Origin: Phoenix dactylifera
Lineage: Eukaryota; Streptophyta; Magnoliopsida; Arecales; Arecaceae
NCBI RefSeq assembly: GCF_009389715.1
Contig: NC_052407.1
Span: forward strand, 2,151,001 to 2,215,000
Direction: 5' to 3'
Length of the DNA stretch: 64,000 nt
This document shows, in pieces, positions 45,746 through 56,209 of this stretch. Position 1 is the stretch's first letter; every line of letters starts with the position of its first letter. Under the pieces are notes generated by a model, which saw only the letters and a list, made by a program, of their open reading frames with translations, was not told the DNA's origin and did no database searches. Made by a program: the position numbers and the translations under genes.

Positions 45746-46489
45746 TCGGATGCTGTGTTACGGTCATTCTTTTTCACATCATTTTATGGTGTATCATGGT
45801 CCCATACTATGACCTGGCTATCCTAACTCTTGGAATTATTAGTTTTGACAAAATCTTTCATGTAAAAGTTAATGACTAGATGATTCCTTTTACATTGAGT
45901 TGGTTCAATTGCCAACTTAATCAGTGATAGCAAAACAAAATTCATTTCCATTTTTTCTATTGGTGGCAGTGTTTCGATAGAATCAACACCATTGACTTTT
46001 GCACATATTTCTTATCTGTAAGACCGGTCAAATTGTTTATTAAAGCGAGTTCTATATTGTTCCTCACTTTATTTCTTATCTATATTGTTCCTTGAGTGCA
46101 TTATCCCATGTCATGTTTCCATCAGGCTCAATCAACTTATAGCACTGCCAGGTGCGAGAGCAAAACAAATGAATTAACTGTTACAGATGATTAAAAAATA
46201 ACAGGATGAGATACTTTGCCAAACTAAACTAAAGGTAAACAGAACTGTTGTTTTTTTTTTTGCTAAAGACAGAACTGTTGTTTTCAACAGAGGGTTCTTA
46301 ATACCAAACAGACCTATAATGTCAGTAAGAGCATTGTTCTGACAGCAACAGTTTATGTGTCCCCTTTATTGTCGGTAGCAATCGATTGCACTCAGGGGAG
46401 AGACTGTTAATTCAGAACCTTAAAAACAGACATAATGAGGTTATTCTAGCCTGCTACTCATTATGGCACATCTCTTTGGGATAACGATA

Positions 46490-46545
46490 GTTCATATAGC
46501 TCTAACTTGAGTACATCCAGCCATATCAAAAGAGATAATATATTT
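46490..46545 (-). mobile_element. LINE 3' end fragment
   Basis: The stretch catatagctctaacttgagt followed by acatcc matches the 3' end of the LINE near 35116-35145. It is a short truncated insertion. Confidence 0.6.
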
Positions 46546-47221
46546 CTTGAGGAAAGACGTTAACTATAGATTAAATCATCAGCTATGTTAACCAGAAAAA
46601 TCCCTGCAGGTCCAATGTGTATGTCAACATCCAGAACACACATTTAGCCTTGGTCTGTTGATGGATTTTATCTGTAACCTACATTATTTGTCAAGAAACC
46701 CCCAGAATTTCTATTCTCTATTTCACTCCATGATTGAAAGTTTCCAAGTAACCTGATTTATCCGGGTCAAGCAAAAAATAATTTTCCATGATGATTTTAC
46801 CAGGAATCTGGTAATTCAATCGTATATCAATTCATCTTTATCACATGTTTTTCGTCACATTTTGGCAAAATGACAGATTCAGCTTAAGTGAGTACATTGG
46901 ATGACTAATGCGTATTTAGCAAACAAAAAATTAAGAATGGACAGCAAATACTTATTGGACCCCTGTCACTGCTGTGAGAAGTAATGTCAGGTATGAGACC
47001 TCTATCTACACTGGCAACACCAATTTTTATACTCCGTGTGCATGATAAGCATCAGTCTGACCATATTCCAGTTGAATTCTACAAGACTGTTACAAGGTGC
47101 ACGAAAGCTTCTTAACAATTCATTATAATTGTTACATAGTAAAAAAAAACTTTTTTGAAGGGTCTGCTAGATTTATCGCATGTTCCTTGGGCTCTTATAT
47201 TCTTGTGAAGCAACAGGCTAT

Positions 47222-47270
47222 CACTACCAGAAAACACGCGTATAGTGACGGAGATTTCCGTCACTATACC
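47222..47270 (+). repeat. Left terminal inverted repeat of the CACTA element
   Basis: CACTACCAGAAAACACGCG and the following tatagtgacgg form the end; the mirror copy lies at 52382-52412. Confidence 0.95.
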
Positions 47271-48014
47271 ATGTTTCCGGTTACTAATACGGAATTTGTG
47301 ACCGGAGCTCTCGTCACTGAATTGGTTATAAAAACACGCGTCACTAAATTCTGAGTGACGACGGCGATTCCCGTCACTAACCTCTGTGACAGAACCGCCG
47401 TCACTAAGCCGTTACAAATTCAAGAATTTAATATTTAAGAAATTACGTATTTTCCGTCACTATCCAGTTGCGGCGTTAGTGACGAAGGTAACTTGGTCAC
47501 TGATTTTGTCACAGAATGCGGTCACAAGTTTGGTCACTGATCTGTCACAACCTTCAGTGACAGATTTAGTCGTCACAAACATGGTCACACATTTTGTCAC
47601 TATATTTGTCATTAATCCCGTCACTGACCCTCAAGACAAGGTTACCGTCACTAATTTGTTACAAACGCTCTGAGCAAAATCTATTTTTATTAACCAAAAT
47701 CCTGTCACTAAGTTTATGATTGCTCGTCACAATACTTGGTAAACAATTTAGTAACAAAAATTTGGTCACTAATCACAATGTAATAACCTGGTATATTTGG
47801 TACATTGATTGGCTCATAATAATAATAATAATAATAATATCATTAATAGCAAAGGCATTCAACATTACGCAAAAGTCATTTAAAATATCATTCAAAATAG
47901 GCATCAACATGTCCTAAATCCATCAAAATCAAAGTCTAAAAATATATCATAGAGATCAACAGAGATTTCATTCTTCCTAGGAATGCAAAGACCTATCATC
48001 TAAGGCAAAAGCAA

Positions 48015-48347
48015 TCATAATGAAGCATGATCAGCAGAACCAGAATCACCATTACTCCCCTGATCTGCATGCCTTGGTCCAAAGCCAATCTCTTCTCTCA
48101 TCTTTTGAAGAACCTCCTCTTGCCATTTCTTCATGATTTTGCACTGCACCATTCATTTCTTCATCATTTATTTCTCCATTTGTATCCACCTCTTCATTCA
48201 TGTCCCCATCAGGATTGTAATCATCATCATCATGACATTCCTCGACACGCTCAGGCAACCTAGGAGGTTGAGGAGGAACTTGAGTAGCAGCCAGTATTAA
48301 AGCTGCTTTTCCATTACCTCTTGGTTTTCCTTTTTTCTTGGCCATAG
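48015..48347 (-). pseudogene. Element-derived Lys-rich ORF (TNPA-like?), frameshifted
   Basis: On the minus strand a cag acceptor precedes ATGGCCAAGAAAAAAGG. With exon f (48429-48458) it would start MRKSKGKATA. The body is Pro-rich then Asp/Glu-rich (HDDDDYNPDGD). A frameshift near 48150 separates it from the natural C-terminus, which reads QEEVLQKMREEIGFGP and ends at TGA 48015-48017. I cannot firmly identify it. A short TNPA-like or accessory CACTA product is the best guess. Confidence 0.5.
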
Positions 48348-48428
48348 CTGCACAACAATAAAAAGTTATAGTTATTTCACAATATAAATGTCAACAAATC
48401 CAATCAAAGTAAAGAACAATCAGTGGAC

Positions 48429-48458
48429 CTGTTGCTTTCCCTTTGCTCTTCCTCATGT
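48429..48458 (-). other. Small candidate exon f, 30 bp
   Basis: Bounded on the minus strand by gtgcag and a gtccac donor. It carries ATGAGGAAGAGCAAAGGG in frame with the downstream Lys-rich ORF. Read in the frame of the preceding captured exon it gives an immediate TGA, so it starts rather than continues a protein. Confidence 0.45.
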
Positions 48459-48545
48459 CTGCACAATTATAATTTATAAGTCTAAAATTAGTTATATTAG
48501 CATTTCCAAGTGGACAAAGTAATGAAATAAGGCAACGATATCTAC

Positions 48546-48691
48546 CTTATTATTAATTTTTGGAGAATTTGGAGAGTGCCATGTGATATTGCTTATTGTC
48601 TGACAATTTACGAAGCAAGAATCTATAAACATGCCCCCATTCCTGTTATGCTGAAAATCACTCAAGGAATTAAGCAAGGCAACCCTGAATC
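48546..48691 (-). pseudogene. Captured pectin acetylesterase exon e (146 bp)
   Basis: Flanked by ttggcag and gtagat splice sites. It encodes FRVALLNSLSDFQHN, GGMFIDSCFVNCQ and TWHSPNSPKINNK, the C-terminal part of plant pectin acetylesterase (carbohydrate esterase 13). The family normally has His in the SCF-x-HCQ motif, the catalytic histidine. Here it is Asn, so an active enzyme is not expected. Its phase joins exon d exactly. Confidence 0.88.
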
Positions 48692-48796
48692 CTGCCAATA
48701 AAAAATGCAAGGGAGATATTTTTTTGTACTAATCATCAGTGCCAACAGAAATAGAAAGTTAAAAATCATGCAAAATGAAACTTTGCAAGTTATGAC

Positions 48797-48902
48797 CTTG
48801 GAGAGATTCAATCTGGTTGGAATCACAATTGTAAATGTTCAGCTTGCACCTTTGCCATGATTGTTGAGTATCAGATGATTCTGGAGCCAATATATGTTGT
48901 AT
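48797..48902 (-). pseudogene. Captured pectin acetylesterase exon d (106 bp)
   Basis: Flanked by a tattcag acceptor and a gtcata donor. It encodes IQHILAPESSD, QSWQRCKLNIYNC and NQIESLQ, matching the esterase segment after the catalytic Asp. Confidence 0.88.
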
Positions 48903-48991
48903 CTGAATACATTGTAAACCATATTGTGAAATGATATTTGAGAAATTACACATATTGATAAACAAAAGAAAGCATAATGGATAAGCATTAC

Positions 48992-49069
48992 CTGCCAAAC
49001 ATCGTATGCTGGGTTGAGAATAAAGAGTGGGGTGTCTATGTTCTTAATAATCTCATGTGCAAAGAAACA
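48992..49069 (-). pseudogene. Captured pectin acetylesterase exon c (78 bp)
   Basis: Flanked by ttttcag and gtaatg. It encodes exactly 26 codons, CFFAHEIIKNIDTPL then FILNPAYDVWQ. NPAYD-WQ contains the family's catalytic Asp, which is retained. Confidence 0.9.
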
Positions 49070-49176
49070 CTGAAAAGAAAATTCGAGGCAAAATTTGAAA
49101 AAAAAAATGCATAAGAGGGTGCTTTCATCAACTGGTGGTAATGTAGATGATAACAAAAAGCAAAATGAAGACCAGC

Positions 49177-49227
49177 CTGAGATGGTTCCATCCTTGAGGT
49201 GCAATCCTGAAATTTCTTTCCTACATC
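49177..49227 (-). pseudogene. Captured pectin acetylesterase exon b (51 bp)
   Basis: Seventeen codons, ending DCTSRMEPSQ, a sequence that precedes CFF in this family. The acceptor is atttcag. The donor position reads gc (gctggt) instead of gt. That is either a natural GC-AG intron or a decayed donor. Confidence 0.82.
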
Positions 49228-50052
49228 CTGAAATCAAATTGGTCAAGATGGTTCCATTTATGCAAATAAAAGAAGATTAAAACTATTCTTTAACTTCTAA
49301 AGCCAGTGACTAAAACTAGTGGTGGTTCTGCATGAAATCTCAGAGGTAGAACGAAAGTTAACCGTAGACCAGAAAAAGGATACTATGCACAGAACACTAT
49401 CAGGAATGGAGCTCAAATTTAATAAAACAGGATTGAAACAAGAATATATATAAATGCAGCTTGATCATGAAACCAGTACCCCTTAGAATAATCATATGTC
49501 TCTACATACTCAAAAGAATGTTAAGAGAAGATCAAGAAACACAAGAATGGACAAATATATTAAAGTTATTGGTATTCTGGTGCATAAGCCGCTACATCAT
49601 ATAGTCAAATTTAAATAGAATCGATGAACATAGCAAAAGAAATAGCCTAGCCAAAAAAATGCAACAATAATACAGCACGTGGTTTCATAAGAGTCATTTT
49701 CAGACTCCACATCATTAAGTCTCTGTGCATATCAGAACAGCTTACAGACCAGCATATTTCCAGTAAATAAAGGTACACATGATCCATTCTATATATTTAG
49801 AATCTGAAACATGCTATCTAGGAGAATATTAATCACTGAGTTCACATTATGGGTCATCTTCACTTTTAAAAAGGTATGACAGACAAGACATTGAAATTTT
49901 ACAAAGAAACATGCACTGAATAAAGAAAGAGCAAGGATGTAGTGTTGATATATTGTAGATAAAAATTTACACGATTTCCACCTAACAAATATAGATCAGA
50001 AGAAAAGCTAGAAATATTCTATTTGTAACATGAATTCATTGAGAGAGAAGAC

Positions 50053-50113
50053 CTGAAGGCGGATAACATCATCATAGAAAGATCGGATGAACCTTCTCTG
50101 AGAAATATCCATC
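50053..50113 (-). pseudogene. Captured pectin acetylesterase exon a (61 bp)
   Basis: Flanked by cttgcag and gtcttc. It encodes DISQRRFIRSFYDDV then IRLQ and joins exon b in frame. The region upstream, with the catalytic Ser motif (GCSAGG in family members), is not present, so only the C-terminal half of the esterase was captured. Confidence 0.8.
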
Positions 50114-50952
50114 CTGCAAGAAGAGAGGAAAAAACAAGTAAAGTAGATCTAGTCAATATGAACACAAACACCACCCTTGAATTTTCAGATGTATCAATTT
50201 GGCCAGTAATATTTGCACTTTATCTTGAAACTCTTCACGAAAAATGATCAAAGAAACAGACAATTTCCATGATTCAAAAATTTGGAACTCAAAATCAGAT
50301 CAAAATGCAAATAGTTTGACTTAGGCAAGTTAACCTGAACATATTTTGTCAAGCTTTGATTAATACTTATACATAAAGTACAGAATGAGTGAAGTTACCC
50401 ATATTCACTATCTGAACTAAAATAAACTTTTAGTTAGAAAGAAGAACACTCTGACACATAGAAAAACAGTAAGCATAATTGAATTAAGTTACATCTGTAA
50501 TTCATGTACTACAAGATTGGATCCTACAAACAAGCATGTCTCCCTATTTAATAATTTCTAGGATTTGAATGCCACCAAGATGAAAACTAAGCTTAGAGTC
50601 AAGTTCTGGTAGGCTCTGAAAATGTGTTCATCTCAAGTTAGTTTCTAGAAAGTGGATTCAAATTTTGGGTATCTAGGAATAACAAATACTGATATTGTCA
50701 GCTTTTAGTAACCTTCTGAGGTTAAGGTCCAACATGACTAGATATGGTCAACTATCACCAACCAAAATAATCCTAGGAAGTGACACAATCCCAGGTGATT
50801 ATGTGTCTCCAAGATCGCTGTTCATCTACACAGGAGGCAATGATCTTTAGGTACAAACGCATGGATAACAACCTAACCGAGAATACGATCAAAGAATTCA
50901 TTTTCTGCAAAAGGATATCAGAAATACTATAATCTAGCTAGAGAATAGAACA

Positions 50953-50977
50953 CCCCCCCCCCCCCCCCCCCCCCCCC
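50953..50977. repeat. 25-base poly-C tract in the CACTA element
   Basis: Twenty-five consecutive C followed by aaccccac. It is the second long C homopolymer in the window. Confidence 0.95.
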
Positions 50978-51315
50978 AACCCCACAAATAAAAATAATAA
51001 AAATTGCCCTTTGGACAACTGTGATAGAATAAAAGAAACATTTTTCTTGAAATAAAACCCTAGATAACATAAAGAAAATCTTTCCGTAAGAAAATCCGCA
51101 TCAAAAACCCATCGCTAACATGAGAACTCATCCCTAGCAACCAAACTTCACAACCAAGCAAGAGGCGTTATAAAAAAAAGGATCTTTATGCCCGATTCAG
51201 AATTCAAAGCCGTAAAAAATCCTTCTTTGAAGATTTCTAATCTTTTAAAATTGTACAGAGATAACAAGATATAACAAAGAGAGAAAAAAGGAAAAGGATT
51301 TGTGTCTCCTAACAC

Positions 51316-51446
51316 TCTGGACGCGGCTGGAATCGAGCTGGCGGTCTTCGACGCGGTCGGTGAGCTTGTCGAGGGCTTTGCTCTGCTGCTGTAAGTCCTT
51401 CGAGTCCACGGACGCCGCGGCCGCGGCCGCGGCCGCCGCCCTCCAT
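51316..51446 (-). pseudogene. Captured first exon of a HYPK-like gene
   Basis: The minus strand encodes VDSKDLQQQSKALDKLTDRV then EDRQLDSSRVQS, the N-terminal part of plant HYPK, a small chaperone-like partner of the ribosome-bound NatA N-terminal acetyltransferase. A likely ATG at 51444-51446 is followed by a GGC/CGC run and is one base out of frame with VDSK, so the captured copy is frame-disrupted. A GT donor at about 51314-51315 ends the exon. The rest of HYPK is absent. Confidence 0.85.
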
Positions 51447-51619
51447 TCCCCCTTTGGTTCTGAGATCGCTTCTTCCCTTGGCCGGAGAAGGGCAAAAGGC
51501 CAACGGATTGGGTCGGATTCGGGATTAGATAGACCCGGACTCAAACCTAAACACCTCTAAATAGACCTAGCCAAGAACTAGCCCCCGAACATGTAATATA
51601 CATGACAGAATATATAGAG

Positions 51620-51780
51620 TGAGAGATGGCGGAGGTGGAGGAGAGGAGAGGGGAGAAGAAAGGGGAAGCCGCGATGCCAAAATCCCTAAACCTCCAATCG
51701 GGCGACGCCAATGTGTTATACTGACCGGGCTGATAGGGAAGTGCTTCGAATTGGCTCCAAATCGGGACCGGGTAAGTCAG
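51620..51780 (+). other. Unidentified open segment near the CACTA right end
   Basis: A plus-strand frame from an ATG near 51626 or 51619 reads Gly/Glu/Arg-rich, then KIPKPPIGRRQCVILTGLIG, and meets a possible donor (gggtaagt) near 51770. It could be a third captured exon (a first exon with 5' UTR). I do not recognise the parent gene. Confidence 0.35.
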
Positions 51781-52074
51781 TCTGCAAGCCAAATTTCATA
51801 TGAAACTATTTTTTATCTGTAAAGCTGATTGGACGGAACTTGATGTCTCCCAGCTCCCCACTCACGAGGACAAAAAAAAAAATCCCACACCTTCTTCCAA
51901 AATCCAATCCCATTGCATGAAAGTAGTAGTAGGGGTGCAAATGGATCATGGCCGAATTTGGGCGGAACGGCGAGCACACTTAGTTTCATTTTGAATTTTC
52001 CTCCTTTTATTTTTTTTTAATTTAAAATTACTCAAAAATAATATTTTTAATATTTTTAGAATTAAAAATTAAAT

Positions 52075-52412
52075 TTGGTGACGGAAATTTTTGTCAAACA
52101 CCCGTCATTGCCAAAAATAATTTTTAAAAAATTTATAAACACTTGGGTTACGATATTTGTGACGGCTGAATTTGTCACTGTCTCGTTGCAATTTCGGTTA
52201 TCATTTTGCTGACAGATATCCCGTCACTATGATGGTCACTAAGTTTTGGCGCCCATCCTACCCGCGCATTCTATGACCGGTCTGTCACTAATCTGTCACT
52301 AAGTTTACACCGCGGTGACCAAATTTCTGTCGGTCACTAATCCGTCACAAATAGTGACTGATAACGGTCCGTCACTAATTTTCCGTCACTATACGCGTGT
52401 TTTCTGGTAGTG
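52075..52412 (-). repeat. Right subterminal and terminal repeats of the CACTA element
   Basis: A dense array of GTCACTA/TAGTGAC and GTGACGG motifs ends in TCTGGTAGTG at 52412. It mirrors the left end. Confidence 0.9.
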
Positions 52413-52415
52413 TAT

Positions 52416-53100
52416 AAAACTGAAGTCCTGACTAAAAGAGTACTTATTGCTAGAATTCCTGGGCGAGGAGGTCTACTTGCTGAGCATAATGGACTCTAAT
52501 ACCAATATTGTGTGGGTGGGCGAGGACTGGGGTATCTGGAAACACAACTTTTATTATCAAGAGAACAGCTTTTATCTGCATGATAGATCTTTGAATTCCG
52601 AAAACTTTCTTACTTTCTCTAGCCCGCGAAGTTTCTCATATTACTTCCGTTACTGATTTTTTTTCCCAGGATATTAATGAAGCATTAATACAGAAGAAAA
52701 TTCTAATTTCACGAGCATTTATCCTATCAGGATTCGCCTGTATTAAATCTCAATGCTCAGATAGTGCCATGCGCCCAATTTACCTCACATATAATGCTTC
52801 TTTTTCTAGCTTCATGTTCCTCTTCTTCTATTATGTGGAGCTCGCCCTAAGCTTTGAAGGCATGTCTCCCAAAATTGTAAAGCAAATCTTAATATTAAAA
52901 TCTACATGAAACAACAAAGAACTAAACCACATGTTTTAATCAAGAAATACAAATTTTCTAGTACCAACAAGTTTAGATACAAATACATCAAGACCATTTA
53001 GCAATAAGTGATCTCACACACCTCCATCAAGGACTCTCTCAAAGTTCTGGATTCCTGAAATGATTTAGTCCCTAATGTCCATAACAAAGTGCAGTTGGGA
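52416..53100. other. Spacer between the CACTA element and duplication copy B
   Basis: No gene recognised. The sequence up to 53100 precedes the position that corresponds to base 1, so it may also belong to the duplicated segment; the window cannot show this. Confidence 0.5.
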
Positions 53101-54499
53101 TCCTTCCTGCTGTACAAGCCATTACCTTTGTAAAAATATTTGGAAAAAAAAATGTGAACATAAAAATGAGAGCCTACTTCATAGCCATATAAAAAGGTTC
53201 TTTGGAGGAACATTAGTAATTACAGTTACAGAAGTATTTAACTCAGCCGGAGTAATATTCACATCTTGTATTAGGTTCTCAGCCAACTAATAAGGGCACC
53301 TTAAAAGCATGAACCAACCATCCACCACCACCAGATAATCGATGACAACTACGAAAACTATCAGCTTGTTTTTCAGATTGATTCCTTTTCTTTTTATTTC
53401 TTTTTCTTTTCTCATTAACAAAAATTGAGCGACCGCGTGAAGTGCTAGGATGTGCAGCGAGATAATACAAAATTAGTGAATATTTTCACCAACAAGGGTA
53501 ACATCCATTTGATCATAAATTTCTCCATGCCTGCTCCAACTAGCCATGCTGAAATATGATTTCTGACAGATCATCGAGGAGACAGATTTTTTTTCTTATT
53601 TTCAAGATATTACAAGCAGTAATTGAATTCCAAAACGTCACTTTTATAAGAATTACCATACTGTCCGACACTACCAGGGCAAAGATGAGCAAGGGAATAA
53701 ATTTTGAAATGGTACCACAAAACATCTTGGCTGTAGAAATCTCTAAGAACAAAGTGAGTCGAAGCAACTAAAATGCAAATCCATAAGCTCTGTAACCTTT
53801 CGCATATGCAATATACCAGCTCAGAGCTCTGTGACATTTAGGATATGCAATTTCTCTGTCACCACCTCTCTTCTAACAAGCGGATGAAATTGGATCAAGT
53901 CAAAATCTGTCCTAAAAGTTCACATATTTTATTGTATTGCATATAAAGGAATTCAAAAGGTTTAATTTACTCTACTCTAGATCTGCCATAGGAAATTTCC
54001 AACGAAAAGAAACCAAGCGATCAAAAAAAAATGGGGGGATTCCCTGCAAAATCTTAATAGCTATACAATCCGTAACAAAATTTATGCAAATATTCAAATA
54101 CCGAGAAGTTTTACGGGAACGGCACGGATTTCTGATAGCCGATGGCGCAATCCTCCCCTTCTTCCTCAGGTCTCTCTCCCTCCGAAAGGATCGGTATGGG
54201 GAAGAAAGAGTAGGATAGCGGAGGCCGCGCCGGCGGGACACCGGCGGCGGCGGAGCACGGCGGGTGGAGCCGATCGACGGCGGAGGTGCCGCAGCGAAGG
54301 GGAAATCGCGAAGAGGACGGTCAAGGAAATGTCGTGTGGAGCCTCGAACACCGTCTCCCGGCGGCTGCGGAACACGGCGGGGTGGAGCGCATCGACGGCG
54401 GAGGTGGAGCAGCGGATGGGAAATCGCGAAGAGGACGGGACACGGGAATGTCGCGTGGAGCCTCGTACACCGTACAAAAATGTTAGAAAAGGGCTAATC

Positions 54500-54925
54500 C
54501 TTTCCATTTTTTCTTTTCTTTTTTTTTGTGCCTAGACAAAAAGAAAAGAGGGGTACGGAGTATCTCACCCGCATAGCAACCCTCACTGGGCTCCTTCCCT
54601 ACTGGAGAGTGTTCAATACGAGTAGAACATTTTTCCTCACTGAGCTCCTTCCCTACTGGAGAGTGTTCGATACGGGTAGAACATTTTTTGCTCATACCCT
54701 CCCCATATGTGGCAGAGCCCCACCAGCGTGGCAGCTCTATCTCCGTGTGAGTACGTCATACTAGTACCACCTAAGTAACGGCCAACTGGATAGCAACTTT
54801 ACCGAGCAAACCAGGATGGGGGGCATCCGGTCCCCGCATTTAATCGACGTCCGCGCGTTTCGAACCTGGGCCACTCCGGTGGAATCAAAGCTCTGTTCCC
54901 ACCGTGCTACCACCTCGGTGGTTTT
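54500..54925 (-). mobile_element. tRNA-derived SINE, present only in copy B
   Basis: Copy A lacks this stretch (near 1742). On the minus strand it begins ccaccgaggtggtagcacgg (A-box-like) and has a B-box with ggttcgaaacgcgcgg. On the plus strand it starts with a T-rich run (complement of the tail) at about 54508-54528. A ctccttccctactggagagt unit is tandemly doubled (near 54590 and 54645). It is related to the SINE at 33143-33522. Confidence 0.8.
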
Positions 54926-54999
54926 CCAGTTCTTTTGATGGACCTTTTCTTTGTTAATATGCGAAATGAAGGACAAATCATATCAGGAATAGTAGATGC

Positions 55000-55480
55000 G
55001 GAGGGATAGACTTCGTCATCAGAAATCACAACGCTAAACTAGAAGCTGTAGGGCCATCGTATTTTCATTTCGTCTGTGGTATATGCCGAATTTAGAGCCG
55101 CATATTTCTTATGCCAAATAGATACTGGGCGCGGATCGCCTCTTCTTCGAGAGAGATTCGGTCACGGTGATCGAGTGAATTCGGGGTCGGAGACGCACGA
55201 GCAAGGATCAACCGCTTTTCAACGACATTCGTAGATTTCTAGAAGAATATGGCTCCCACCAGGCCACGTATGTCTATAGAAAGGCAAACTGTGATGCCGT
55301 CTGGGTTGCGTCCTTTGCGGCTCACCACTTTGGAAGTTTCGTCTGTATAGATAGCGGCTCAGTGCCGAAATCCTTATGTAGTCTTTTGTTTTCTATTTTA
55401 TTAATCTCATCTACACTCGTCACCTGTGAGCCGCCGTTGTACAATAAGAAATAAAAAAATAAATTAAAAAAAAAGACAAA
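55000..55480 (+). pseudogene. LINE RNase H remnant with 3' end (copy B)
   Basis: A broken plus-strand frame carries FLEEYGSHQATYVYRKAN and WVASFAAHHFGSF, the C-terminal end of a LINE RNase H. An A-rich tail ends it near 55475. Copy A keeps only its 5' part. Confidence 0.7.
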
Positions 55481-56209
55481 ATCATACTCGGACAAACGAG
55501 AGTATTCTCAGAAAACAAATCTTTACTTATTTGCCTTCGATTTCTATAACAGCTTCTCGAAACTTTTAGAACTTGCTAAACAAAAATTATTTATAAATAT
55601 TTTTAATTTACTTTTTTTTCCCTGAGAGGAATGGACCAACCATATAACATAATTATCCAAATTCAAATTCTTGAATGCATCATCGGAGATTTGAATCCAC
55701 TTTCAGCGGTTGTTGGCTTGACAACTTAATATTTAATTATCTCCTGTATGTCGTAACGGACTGCAAAATAATCCAAGCTGCTATATGTAATTCAGGATCA
55801 AGTTGATTAAGGCTCGGTTAAAAATTTAGCAAAGCTCGAACATAACCGATGTTTGGCTCGTAAATGAGCCAAGCTTGGGATTGGCTCAATTAGAACATGA
55901 CTTGAGCTCACACATAGTACATCAAACAATTTCCATTAATGAAACCATGTAAATCCATCAGAAAATCAAAAATACGCATGTTAGTTCAAAGTTGGTAACG
56001 AAGCCTCAACATAAAAAGGTTAGTAGAAATATATAAAGGGTCAATTTGGCTCAAACCTTATTTGAGCCGAGCATAATTGGAATAGCCGAAACAACTTTTG
56101 TAAGAAAAATAATCTAAGCTGGAGCATATCTCTTGGCTTGACCTAGGTCAATATATTTGCACCCCTAGTATTGCATTATTTTCCTCATGTTGTACCAATT
56201 CTTTTTTTA

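Larger units (their letters stand above)
44587..47218. other. Putative first intron or downstream spacer of the thioredoxin exon
   Basis: No coding exon recognised. It contains the tandem duplication at 45327-45745 and a short LINE 3' fragment near 46490-46545. Confidence 0.5.
49228..51315. other. Remaining interior of the CACTA element, outside exon a
   Basis: This mostly AT-rich DNA looks like captured introns. No further esterase exon was recognised. A run of 25 C lies at 50953-50977. Confidence 0.5.
47219..52415. mobile_element. CACTA-type DNA transposon carrying host gene exons
   Basis: The ends are exact inverted repeats beginning CACTACCAGAAAACACGCG at 47222 and ending with its complement at 52412. 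The 3-bp duplications tat flank it (47219-47221 and 52413-52415). Subterminal regions (about 47222-47800 and 52075-52412) are packed with GTCACTA/TAGTGAC motifs, as expected for CACTA elements whose TNPA protein binds such repeats. Total length is 5191 bp. No TNPD/transposase_21 gene is visible. Instead the interior holds minus-strand exons from HYPK and pectin acetylesterase genes and a short Lys-rich ORF. It is therefore a non-autonomous, gene-capturing (Pack-CACTA-like) copy. Confidence 0.93.
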
